Source of the DNA: Myxococcus qinghaiensis
GTDB lineage: Bacteria > Myxococcota > Myxococcia > Myxococcales > Myxococcaceae
Direction: 5' to 3'
Length of the DNA stretch: 64,000 bases
NCBI RefSeq assembly: GCF_024198215.1
Contig: NZ_JAKCFA010000009.1
Location: 124,001-188,000 of the forward strand
A model generated the notes under the pieces. It did no database searches and had not been told where the DNA came from. It saw nothing but the letters and a program-made list of their open reading frames with translations. This document shows, piece by piece, positions 51,152 through 59,090 of this stretch. Both the position numbers and the translations under genes were made by a program. Position 1 is the first letter of the stretch, and each line of letters opens with the position of its first letter.

Positions 51152-52596
51152 ATCCCCTTCCCCTTGATTCCTCTCTCCGCGCGCAGGATGCGGAGGACAC
51201 GACGGAGACGGCGGCCGCTCCGGGCGCGATGACCCGACGAGGCATGCTGGCGACAGCTGGCGCCACGCTCGCGGGTGGTGCGTTGCTGCTCCGGGGTGGT
51301 GTCGCCCAGGCTCAAGCCGCGCCACGTGCGTCCTCGCCGAGCGCGGGCCGACGGGACTGGCTGTCACCTGGAATGCCCAACCGGGACTATCGCCCCGTCA
51401 TCGTGCCGAATGGCTCGAAGCTGCCGTGGAAGCTCGTGGACGGCGTGAAGGTCTTCCACATGGTGGCCGAGGAGGTCGAACACGAGCTGGCGCCCGGACT
51501 GAAGGTCCACTGCTGGGGCTACAACGGTCAGGTGCACGGGCCCACCATCGAAGTCGTCGAGGGCGACCGCGTCCGGTTCTACGTCACCAACCGGCTGCCC
51601 GCGCCTACCACCGTGCACTGGCACGGCCTGCTGTTGCCCAACGGAATGGACGGCGTGGGCGGCCTCAACCAGAAGTCCATCGCTCCGGGCGAGACGTTCC
51701 GCTACGAGTTCACCATCCGCCAGTCCGGCACGGGCATGTATCACTCGCACCACGACGAGATGACGCAGATGGCGCTCGGCATGGTGGGGCTGTTCATCAT
51801 GCACCCCCGTCGCCCCTTGGGCCCGCGCGAGGACCGCGACTTCGCGCTCATGCTGCACGAGTGGCGCGTGGACCCCGGCGCGCGACGGCCAGACCCGAAC
51901 GAGATGACGGACTTCAACCTGCTCACGTTCAACGCGAAGGCGTTCCCCGGCACGGAGCCGCTGGTGGTGCGCCAGGGCGAGCGGGTGCGCATCCGCCTGG
52001 GCAACCTGAGCGCGATGGACCACCACCCCATCCACCTGCACGGCTACCACTTCCGAATCACGGAGACGGACGCGGGACGCATCCCCGAGTCCGCGCAGTG
52101 GCCGGAGACCACGGTGCTCGTCCCCGTGGGCAGCACGCGCACCGTCGAGTTCGTGGCCGATGCGCCCGGCGACTGGGCCATGCACTGCCACATGACACAC
52201 CACCTGATGAACCAGATGGGACATGACATCCCCAACCTTATCGGCGTGAAGCCGGGTGGGCTCGACGCGAAGGTGCGCACGTTGCTGCCGGGCTACATGA
52301 CCATGGGACAGACGGGCATGGGCGACATGGTGGAGATGGGCATGCCGGTGCCCGCCAACTCCATCCCCATGAGCGGAGCGCGCGGCAAGCACGACGTCAT
52401 CACCATGGGCGGCATGTTCACCGTGCTCAAGGTCCGCGAGCGGCTGGACGGCGACGGTGACCCGGGCTGGTACGACAATCCTCCCGGCACGCTGGCGGTG
52501 GCGGCGAACACGGAGGAACTGCGCCAGGACGGCATCGACGTGAATGCCCCACCCAAGGCACTGCCCGCATCACCGGCGGGACTCGGACGCGGGTGA
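51148..52596 (+). CDS. Multicopper oxidase with Tat signal
   Basis: 482 residues. TRRGMLATAGATLAGG at 29-44 is a twin-arginine signal, so the folded enzyme is exported. Copper motifs: HWHG at 157-160, YHSHHDEMT at about 198, HHPIHLHGYHF at about 292, and the type 1/type 3 site MHCHMTHHLMNQMGH at about 345 (C347). It oxidises Cu(I), and possibly organic substrates, with O2 in the periplasm. A Met-rich stretch follows (GYMTMGQTGMGDMVEMGMP), as in copper-tolerance oxidases. The upstream HMBD lipoprotein and TolC-type genes are coupled to it. Confidence 0.92.
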   Translation: MNPLPLDSSLRAQDAEDTTETAAAPGAMTRRGMLATAGATLAGGALLLRGGVAQAQAAPRASSPSAGRRDWLSPGMPNRDYRPVIVPNGSKLPWKLVDGVKVFHMVAEEVEHELAPGLKVHCWGYNGQVHGPTIEVVEGDRVRFYVTNRLPAPTTVHWHGLLLPNGMDGVGGLNQKSIAPGETFRYEFTIRQSGTGMYHSHHDEMTQMALGMVGLFIMHPRRPLGPREDRDFALMLHEWRVDPGARRPDPNEMTDFNLLTFNAKAFPGTEPLVVRQGERVRIRLGNLSAMDHHPIHLHGYHFRITETDAGRIPESAQWPETTVLVPVGSTRTVEFVADAPGDWAMHCHMTHHLMNQMGHDIPNLIGVKPGGLDAKVRTLLPGYMTMGQTGMGDMVEMGMPVPANSIPMSGARGKHDVITMGGMFTVLKVRERLDGDGDPGWYDNPPGTLAVAANTEELRQDGIDVNAPPKALPASPAGLGRG

Positions 52597-52685
52597 GGCG
52601 TCACTCCACCTGAGCCCTCGCGGTGAGCTACACAGGGGGCTCCCTCTCAACGAACGGCCCTCTCCGGGCCGGTGGAGTCACCGAC

Positions 52686-53447
52686 ATGCGCCGCTTCACG
52701 CTGCTCCCGCTGGTGGCCACCCTGTGCCTGCCGGCCTGCCGTACTTCCGCTCCCGAAGCAGCTCAGGCCCGAGAGGCTCCCGTGACCGCCGGCGTCGTGG
52801 TCCACGGTGCCCTGCGGGAGATGATGCACCAGGGGCGCACGGCGTCGGTGGTGGACGTCGCCCAGGCAGCCGGACGCCGGGGCTCGTTCGCCGTGGGAGC
52901 CCTGGCCGACCTCGCGGGAGAAGTCACCGTCGTCGATGGAGAAGCGTGGCTCTCCTACGCGGAACAGGATGGAACCTCGCGCACCGTGCGCACGCGCGAG
53001 CCTTCCGCCGGTGCCGCCCTGCTCGTCGTGGGGCAGCTTCCCGAGACGCCAGGAATGACGCTCGACGAGGACATTCCCCTCAGCGCCCTGGGAGACCGCA
53101 TCGCCGCGCTCGCCCAGGCCCAAGGAGTCGACACCACCCAGCCCATCACCTTCACCGTGGAGGGGCCACTCCAGGCGCTGGCGTGGCACGTCATCGACGG
53201 CCGCAAGCTGCGCAGTGGCGCCTCCCACCAGGAGCACGCCTCCGCGGGCGTACAGGAACAGCGAGCCCAGGCCACGGGCGTGCTGGTGGGCTTCTACTCA
53301 ACGCGGCATCAAGGCATCTTCACGCATCACGACAGTGACACCCACGTGCACGTCGTGCTGCCCGAGGAGAACGCCTCGGGGCACGTCGACAACGTCACCG
53401 TGCTCCGCGGTGCACGACTGCGCCTGCCGGCGCCGACCGCTCGCTGA
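52686..53447 (+). CDS. Alpha-acetolactate decarboxylase-like lipoprotein
   Basis: 253 residues. Lipobox leader LLPLVATLCLPAC, so it is predicted to be exported, unlike the usual cytoplasmic BudA/AlsD, although signal-bearing AlsD is known in some Bacillus. Family features: SFAVGALADLAGEVTVVDGEAWL, matching the BudA beta region, a TFTVEGPLQALAW segment, and the C-terminal zinc-site arrangement GFYSTRHQGIF, THVHVVLP (HxH) and GHVDNVTVL (third His). The reaction converts 2-acetolactate to acetoin plus CO2. The role near copper genes is unclear. Its stop faces the convergent Rieske gene across a 183-bp gap that holds a repeat. Confidence 0.72.
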   Translation: MRRFTLLPLVATLCLPACRTSAPEAAQAREAPVTAGVVVHGALREMMHQGRTASVVDVAQAAGRRGSFAVGALADLAGEVTVVDGEAWLSYAEQDGTSRTVRTREPSAGAALLVVGQLPETPGMTLDEDIPLSALGDRIAALAQAQGVDTTQPITFTVEGPLQALAWHVIDGRKLRSGASHQEHASAGVQEQRAQATGVLVGFYSTRHQGIFTHHDSDTHVHVVLPEENASGHVDNVTVLRGARLRLPAPTAR

Positions 53448-53456
53448 CGTCCGGCT

Positions 53457-53705
53457 TCAGGTCCGCAACCTCAGCACCGTCTCGAGCCCCACGCCGGACC
53501 GCCCGCACCCGGTGGCGCATGGAAGGCGGACTGTCGCTCGGAACCGCATCTTCAGCAGAGCCTCATGCACGGCATCACCGACCGCGCCGAGCTTCTCGAG
53601 TTCGGCGGCACACCGCGGACGGACCGTCGCTCAGGTCCTCATCTTCAGCCGGGTCTCATGAACGGCATCCGCGACCGCGCCGGGCTTCTCGCGCTCGGCG
53701 GCGCG
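53457..53705 (-). repeat. Tandem duplication of the 3' end of the Rieske gene
   Basis: The segment 53618-53705, which includes the last codons of the Rieske gene, is repeated at 53525-53612 with about 80% identity and an offset of 93 bp (31 codons). In the gene frame, the TGA at 53633-53631 is followed by 57 more codons whose translation contains LGAVGDAVHEALLKMR, a near copy of PGAVADAVHETRLKMR just before the stop. A more degraded third trace ends in VLRLRT plus TGA at 53459-53457, similar to LKMRT plus TGA. Confidence 0.78.
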
Positions 53706-54722
53706 CAGCAGGCGGAGGATGCCGGGCCCGAGCACGTCAATCTCGGTGGAGGCATACGTCTCCGTGCCGAAGCGGCGGATGCTCTCCGTCTGCGTCCGCA
53801 GGATGCGCGCGTCCTGGCTGAAGATGTGGAGCGCCACCGGCATCGCCACCGGAAGCACCGCGCGCAGCAGCCAGCGCGGCAGCGGCAGGCGGAACGTCAC
53901 CACCGCATAGACCAGCGTGTCCCAGTCCGACACGGGCGTCATCGCCGAGGTGACGATGATGTGGCTGCCTTCGCCAATCCGGTACTCCACCTGGGCAATC
54001 GACGGCATCAGGAAGCGGTCGAAGTGCTGCACCACACCGCCGCCCGGCGCCAGCAGCCGACCCACGACACCACTGGGACGAGGCTCGCCGATGTACTCGG
54101 CCTCCACCTTGTCCGCGCTCCGGCGCACCACCACGTCAATCTCGTTGCGCTTCTCCTCCGTGCGGAACAGGCCACCATGCAGGTAGGCCGTGTGCGGCAC
54201 GTCGAGCGTGTTCTCCAGCGTGGCATGCAGCGAGCCCGGCGCGCGCAGCACGCGACGCACCGTGGTGTACTCACGCGCATCCAGCAGCGGAAAACGGAAC
54301 GGCTCCGTCGTCGGCTCCGCGCCCGGCGTGGAGTACACCCAGACGAAGCCATCCTGCTCGCGTGTCGCATAGGACGTCGCGCAGCGGGTGCGGGCCTCGG
54401 GCTCGCCAAGGAAGCCCGGAATGGCGCGGCACTGCCCTCCCGTGTCGAAGCGCCAGCCGTGGTAGCCACACTGGAGCTGCCCCTCCTTCACCCGCCCCAG
54501 CGACAGGGGCACGTTGCGGTGAGGGCAGCGGTCCATCAGCGCGCCGGGCTTGCCGCCCTCGCCCCGGAACAGGACGAGCGGCGTGCCCTGGAGCGTGCGC
54601 GCCAGCGGCTTGTCGCCCAGCTCGCGCGACGCACAAAGGATGAACCAGGCATTCGGCAGGTGAACGACGGAGACGTGACCGGCGGCCGCACCTGGGGTGC
54701 GAGCCTCCTCGCGGGAGCTCAT
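53631..54722 (-). CDS. Rieske (2Fe-2S) aromatic ring-hydroxylating oxygenase-type protein
   Basis: 363 residues. The N-terminal Rieske domain has the ligands CPHRN and CGYHGW at about 65-90. The C-terminal catalytic-type domain has ENTLDVPHTAYLHGG (candidate mononuclear iron His residues) and a following beta-helix region, as in terminal oxygenases of the PaO/vanillate-demethylase type. Substrate unknown. The gene follows the copper ATPase by 32 bp on the same strand, so it may be part of a copper-induced operon. The C-terminus ends in DAVHETRLKMRT, repeated downstream (see the repeat entry). Confidence 0.85.
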   Translation of the reverse strand: MSSREEARTPGAAAGHVSVVHLPNAWFILCASRELGDKPLARTLQGTPLVLFRGEGGKPGALMDRCPHRNVPLSLGRVKEGQLQCGYHGWRFDTGGQCRAIPGFLGEPEARTRCATSYATREQDGFVWVYSTPGAEPTTEPFRFPLLDAREYTTVRRVLRAPGSLHATLENTLDVPHTAYLHGGLFRTEEKRNEIDVVVRRSADKVEAEYIGEPRPSGVVGRLLAPGGGVVQHFDRFLMPSIAQVEYRIGEGSHIIVTSAMTPVSDWDTLVYAVVTFRLPLPRWLLRAVLPVAMPVALHIFSQDARILRTQTESIRRFGTETYASTEIDVLGPGILRLLRAAEREKPGAVADAVHETRLKMRT

Positions 54723-54754
54723 GGACGCAGTCTAATGGGAGCCCCCTCCCCGGC

Positions 54755-57241
54755 CTATAGCTTCAGCCGCCGCAGCCGGAGCGCGTTCACGATGACCGAC
54801 ACCGAGGACAGGCTCATCGCCGCGCTGGCGAAGATGGGGCTCAGGAGCAGGCCGAAGAAGGGGTACAGCACCCCCGCCGCCAGGGGCACCCCCAGCAGGT
54901 TGTAGATGAAGGCGAAGAAGAGGTTCTGCCGGATGTTGCGCAGCGAGCCCTGACTCAGCCGCCGCGCCCGGACGATGCCCCTCAAATCCCCCTTCACCAG
55001 CGTCACTCCCGCGCTCTCCATCGCGATGTCCGTGCCCGTCCCCATGGCGATGCCCACATCCGCCTGGGCCAGCGCCGGCGCGTCATTGACCCCATCCCCG
55101 GCCATGCCCACCACGCGACCCTCCTGCTGGAGCCGCTTCACCACGTCACCCTTCCCCTCCGGCAACACCCCCGCGATGACCTCGGAGATGCCCAGCCGGC
55201 GAGCCACCGCCTCCGCCGTGGTGCGGCTGTCCCCCGTCAACATCACCACCCTCAAGCCCTCCTGACGCAGCAGCGCCAGCGCCTCCGGCGTCGACTCCTT
55301 CACCGGGTCCTCCACTCCGAGCAGCCCCGCCACACGCCCCGACACCGCCACCAACACCACTGTCTGCCCCTCCTGCCGCAGCGCCTCCGCGCGAGTCGAC
55401 AGCTCCGTGGCCTCCACGCCATGCGCCGCCATCAACGCCGCGTTGCCCAGCGCCACCTCCACGCCATCCACCCGCCCCACCACGCCCTTCCCGGTGTCCG
55501 AGCGGAAGTCCTCCACCGTCGTCAGCACCGCGCCACGCTGCTTCGCACCGGAGACAATCGCCTCCGCCAGCGGGTGCTCGCTGCCACGCTCCAGGCTCGC
55601 GGCCAGGCGCAGCAGCGTCGCCTCGTCGAAGCCCTCCGAGGGAACCACCGACACGAGGCGCGGCTTGCCCTCGGTGAGCGTCCCCGTCTTGTCCACCACC
55701 AGCGTGTCCACCGCCTCCAGGCGCTCCAGCGCGGCGGCGTCACGGATGAGCACCCCCGCCTGCGCGCCGCGTCCCGTGGCCACCATGATGGACATGGGCG
55801 TGGCCAGGCCCAGCGCGCACGGGCACGCGATGATGAGCACCGCCACCGCGTTGACCAGCGCATGCGCCAGCCGAGGCTCCGGGCCCCACACGCCCCACAC
55901 CACCGCCGTCACCACCGCCACCACGATGACCACCGGCACGAAGACGCCGGCCACCTTGTCCGCCAGTCGCTGAATCGGCGCGCGGGTGCGCTGCGCCTCG
56001 CTCACCCGCTGGACGATGCGCGACAACAACGTGTCCTTGCCCACCCGCTCGGCCCGCATCACCAGCGAGCCCGTGCCGTTCACCGTGCCGCCCGTCACCT
56101 TCGCGCCCGACGACTTCTCCACCGGGAGCGACTCGCCCGTCACCATCGACTCGTCCACCGCGCTGGCGCCCTCCAGCACCTCACCGTCCACCGGCACCTT
56201 CTCGCCCGGCCGCACCCGAAGCCTGTCCCCCGGATGCACGTGTGCCAGCGGCACGTCCTCCTCGTGCCCGTCCTCACGCATCCGCCGAGCCACCGGAGGC
56301 GCCAGGCTCAACAGCGAGCGCAGCGCCCCCGACGTCGCGTGCCGAGCCCTCAGCTCCAGCACCTGGCCCAGGGCCACCAGCGTGACGATGACAGCGGCGG
56401 CCTCGAAATAGAGCGGCGCCGTGCCTCCATGCCCCGTGCGCAGTCCTTGCGGCAACACGTGAGGGAACAGCGTGGCGAAGACGCTGAACACATACGCCGC
56501 GCCCGTCCCCAGGGCGATGAGGGTGAACATGTTGAGGTGCCGGTTGCGCACCGATGCCCAGCCACGCTGGAAGAAGGGCCAGCCGCCCCACAGCACCACG
56601 GGCGTGGCCAGCACGAGCTGCGCCCAGGCCAGCACCGAGGCAGGCACCGCGTGCTGCACGGGCTGCCCCGGAATCATGTCCGACATCGCCAGCACCAGCA
56701 GCGGCACCGTGAGGCCCAGGCCCACGCGGAAGCGCAGCCACATGGACTTCAGCTCGGGGTCCGGAACGTCCTCCGGCAGCACCGTGCGCGGCTCCAGCGC
56801 CATGCCGCAGATGGGGCAGCTCCCCGGCCCGTCCCGCACCACCTCTGGATGCATCGGGCACACGTATTCGACGTGCGTCTCCGGCACGGAGGGCGTCTCC
56901 GGCTCCAGTGCCATGCCGCACTTCGGGCAGGCCCCCGGGTGGTCCTGACGCACCTCCGGGTCCATGGGGCACACGTACATCGCCCCTGGCGCCGCGGGCT
57001 CGGGCTCCTGCTGCTCGGAGGGCACGAGGAACCGCGCCGGGTCCGCGCGGAAGCGCTCCCGGCACTTCGGGTTGCAGAACGAGTAGGTGTGTCCGTCATG
57101 TGCCAGGCTGCCGCCCTTGGGAGCGGACGGGTCCACGCTCATCCCGCAGACGGGGTCGATGGCGTGAGCCCCCTCGCCTGGAGGCAAGGGGGGCGTCGGA
57201 GGCGAGTGGGTATGCGAGCGAGGGTGAGAGTGGCGGTTCAT
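54755..57241 (-). CDS. P1B-type copper-translocating ATPase
   Basis: 828 residues. The N-terminus has a His-rich stretch, a YHS-type domain (about 27-72, [11 protein letters not shown] and [10 protein letters not shown]), then two heavy-metal-binding modules: YVCPMDPEV to [10 protein letters not shown] (about 89-113) and YVCPMHPEV to [10 protein letters not shown] (about 127-151). Then the ATPase core: TM segments, [11 protein letters not shown] (CPC motif, near 475), DKTGTLTEG (phosphorylation Asp near 517), [10 protein letters not shown], and a C-terminal TM pair. CPC points to Cu(I) export (P1B-1). Start ATG with GGAGAG upstream. It is followed by the Rieske gene 32 bp on; the GIY-YIG gene ends 93 bp upstream. 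Confidence 0.93.
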   Translation of the reverse strand: MNRHSHPRSHTHSPPTPPLPPGEGAHAIDPVCGMSVDPSAPKGGSLAHDGHTYSFCNPKCRERFRADPARFLVPSEQQEPEPAAPGAMYVCPMDPEVRQDHPGACPKCGMALEPETPSVPETHVEYVCPMHPEVVRDGPGSCPICGMALEPRTVLPEDVPDPELKSMWLRFRVGLGLTVPLLVLAMSDMIPGQPVQHAVPASVLAWAQLVLATPVVLWGGWPFFQRGWASVRNRHLNMFTLIALGTGAAYVFSVFATLFPHVLPQGLRTGHGGTAPLYFEAAAVIVTLVALGQVLELRARHATSGALRSLLSLAPPVARRMREDGHEEDVPLAHVHPGDRLRVRPGEKVPVDGEVLEGASAVDESMVTGESLPVEKSSGAKVTGGTVNGTGSLVMRAERVGKDTLLSRIVQRVSEAQRTRAPIQRLADKVAGVFVPVVIVVAVVTAVVWGVWGPEPRLAHALVNAVAVLIIACPCALGLATPMSIMVATGRGAQAGVLIRDAAALERLEAVDTLVVDKTGTLTEGKPRLVSVVPSEGFDEATLLRLAASLERGSEHPLAEAIVSGAKQRGAVLTTVEDFRSDTGKGVVGRVDGVEVALGNAALMAAHGVEATELSTRAEALRQEGQTVVLVAVSGRVAGLLGVEDPVKESTPEALALLRQEGLRVVMLTGDSRTTAEAVARRLGISEVIAGVLPEGKGDVVKRLQQEGRVVGMAGDGVNDAPALAQADVGIAMGTGTDIAMESAGVTLVKGDLRGIVRARRLSQGSLRNIRQNLFFAFIYNLLGVPLAAGVLYPFFGLLLSPIFASAAMSLSSVSVIVNALRLRRLKL

Positions 57242-57334
57242 GGTGCGTCTCTCCTTTCACCCAGGCCAACGAGACACCCGGCCAGCTCTTACAGGTGACT
57301 TTCGGAAAGGGTGCGCACGCCCCGCCCCCGCCGC

Positions 57335-58318
57335 TCACTTCGGCGGTTCGTTGTAGCCCGCGTCTCCGTAGGGCTTGAGGCGCTCAAGCCACAGGTTCTC
57401 CAGCACCTGGAGCTCCGCCTTCAAGTCCGCGCCGGGCTCCTCGGGAGGCTCCAGCACATCGAGCACCTCGAAGGAGAAGCTGTCCGCGCCATGGCGGTTC
57501 CAATCCTCCAGGAGCGCGGGGATGCGCGGCATGCCGCTGGTCAGCTCGAAGCGGATGCGGTTGAGCATGCCCTGGACGTTGAGCGACGCGCCCACCAGCA
57601 CCTTCCCATTGGCGCGATTGCGCACGGCATACACACCCATCGGCGGGGGCTTCTCCTTGTACTCGCGCTTCAGGTCCGAGCGGCGCGCTCGGCTCGAATC
57701 CGTGGACGACATGGCGGACTTCCTTTGGTGTGGAGGAGACGGGGGTTCAGCGGTGTCGGCGCCGCACAGCTTCAGCAGGCGTTGCTCCAGTCGCGCATGC
57801 GCCTGTGCATCCAGCGGCGCCAGCCAGTCGGGCCCCGCCAGCTTCCAGTCGATGTCGGACGGGTCCAGGCCCAGCGCGGTCAACAACGCCGACTGGCAGA
57901 CGAAGAACTGCTCACGGAAGGGGAAGAGATGACCTCCCGAGACGCGCAGCGAAGCGACGGCCTCTTCGTACGTCGCGAACCAGTGGTTGAGAAAGGTGGG
58001 GCCCGCTCGCGCGAGGAGCCGCTCGAAGTCGACCTGAGGTGCGTCCCGAGCCTCCAGCGCGTGCTTCAAGTCACTCCAGGTGGTGTGTCCCTGCTCTCGC
58101 GCGATGACAGCCAGCACGTGCTTGCGCTGCACCGTGTCCCGACGCGCGAGCACCTCGCCGAGAGTCAGGCCCGCGAAGGCAGGCAGCGCGCGCAGTCGCT
58201 CCGCGGCCCGCGTGGCTCGCGCCGAGTCGGACGAGCCCAGCTCCTTGAGCAGGAGCGAAGCGCGGACCTTGCACTCGTGGAGGGTGAGGGGTTCGGCGTG
58301 GCGTGAGACGGTTCCCAT
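57335..58318 (-). CDS. GIY-YIG nuclease family protein with extra N-terminal domain
   Basis: 327 residues. The C-terminal half (about 225-310) has the GIY-YIG pattern: GVYAVRNRANGKVLVGASLN, then RIRFELTSG, FSFEVLDVLEP and a C-terminal LENLWLERLKPYGDAGYNEP with a Glu and Asn in the expected places. The N-terminal half is helical (VRASLLLKELGSSDSARAT, REQGHTTWSDLKHALEAR) and resembles the short N-terminal module found before other domains in myxobacterial proteins. A strong internal start lies at 57712 (M203) with AAGGAAG 6 bases upstream, so a 124-residue GIY-YIG product could be made separately. No full active-site check is possible here. Confidence 0.7.
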   Translation of the reverse strand: MGTVSRHAEPLTLHECKVRASLLLKELGSSDSARATRAAERLRALPAFAGLTLGEVLARRDTVQRKHVLAVIAREQGHTTWSDLKHALEARDAPQVDFERLLARAGPTFLNHWFATYEEAVASLRVSGGHLFPFREQFFVCQSALLTALGLDPSDIDWKLAGPDWLAPLDAQAHARLEQRLLKLCGADTAEPPSPPHQRKSAMSSTDSSRARRSDLKREYKEKPPPMGVYAVRNRANGKVLVGASLNVQGMLNRIRFELTSGMPRIPALLEDWNRHGADSFSFEVLDVLEPPEEPGADLKAELQVLENLWLERLKPYGDAGYNEPPK

Positions 58319-58344
58319 GAAAAGTCCCTCGTTGGCGGCCCCAC

Positions 58345-58357
58345 CCGTGTCACGGGC
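58345..58357. promoter_or_regulatory. Palindrome CCCGTG-T-CACGGG upstream of the GIY-YIG gene
   Basis: Perfect 13-base palindrome (6-bp arms, one central base), 27 bases upstream of the start at 58318, in the 202-bp gap that follows the sigma-factor gene. The position suits an operator overlapping a promoter. The rest of the gap shows nothing else I recognise. Confidence 0.35.
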
Positions 58358-58520
58358 CGTGGAAGGAACTCATCGGAAACTGTGGGCCTGCCGGGAGAAG
58401 CGAGGGTGACGTCGTCTTTTCGGGAAGGCGCCCCTCGGCACCTCGCGAAGAGTTAACGGTGGGAGCAGCGCTTCGGCAAGTGCTTTCTCCGGCCGCCCGA
58501 GCAGCCTGCCTCTCGCCTGT

Positions 58521-59090
58521 TCAGGAGCGAGCCTTGCACGAACAGTCCAGACAGCCATGGGCCGCGCAGGAGCCACAGCTCCGCTCGAGCTGCTTCTTGA
58601 GGGCCTGCCTCGCCCGGTGCAGGCGCACGCCCGCGTTGTTGGGCGAGATTCCGACCTCACGCGCCACGTCAGGCACGGAGCGCTCCTCCAGGTCCACCTG
58701 TCGCACCAGCTCCGCGTACTCCGGCTTGAGGGTGGGCAGGAGCGTTCCCACGCAGGCACAGACGGTCTGCTTCAGCTCGGGGTCCTCCGCGGGCTCCTCG
58801 GCCTCGCGGGCTTCGCGCGCCAGGGCCCGTGTCTCCACCTGCTGGTGACGGTGGTGGTCCACCAGGGCATTGCGCAGGAGCCGGTAGAACCACGTCACCG
58901 CGCCCTCGGGCTCCGGCAGCGTGTCGCCCTTCTCCAGCGACTTCACGAAGGCGGACTGGAGGAGCTCCTCGGCCGTCGCACGGTCGCCCACGCGTCGCTC
59001 CACGAAGGCGAGGAACTGGCGATGGTTCTCCACCAGCGCGCGCGTCACCGCGTCACCGTCCTCCCGCGTCACCTCGGCGTCCTCGTTCAT
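58521..59090 (-). CDS. CorE-like copper-sensing ECF sigma factor
   Basis: 189 residues. Sigma region 2: LVENHRQFLAFVERRVGDRA, LLQSAFVKSLEKG and WFYRLLRNALVDHHRHQ. Sigma region 4: RSVPDVAREVGISPNNAGVRLHRARQALKKQL. Two Cys features mark the CorE group (ECF44): a CxC pair, C111 and C113 (VCACVG), in the linker, and a Cys-rich C-terminus (SCGSCAAHGCLDCSCKARS; C172, C175, C180, C183, C185). In M. xanthus such proteins switch activity with copper redox state or with other metals, without an anti-sigma factor. The ATG overlaps the stop of the cupredoxin gene (ATGA). A long open frame runs upstream to 59918 but is a shadow of that gene. Confidence 0.88.
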   Translation of the reverse strand: MNEDAEVTREDGDAVTRALVENHRQFLAFVERRVGDRATAEELLQSAFVKSLEKGDTLPEPEGAVTWFYRLLRNALVDHHRHQQVETRALAREAREAEEPAEDPELKQTVCACVGTLLPTLKPEYAELVRQVDLEERSVPDVAREVGISPNNAGVRLHRARQALKKQLERSCGSCAAHGCLDCSCKARS

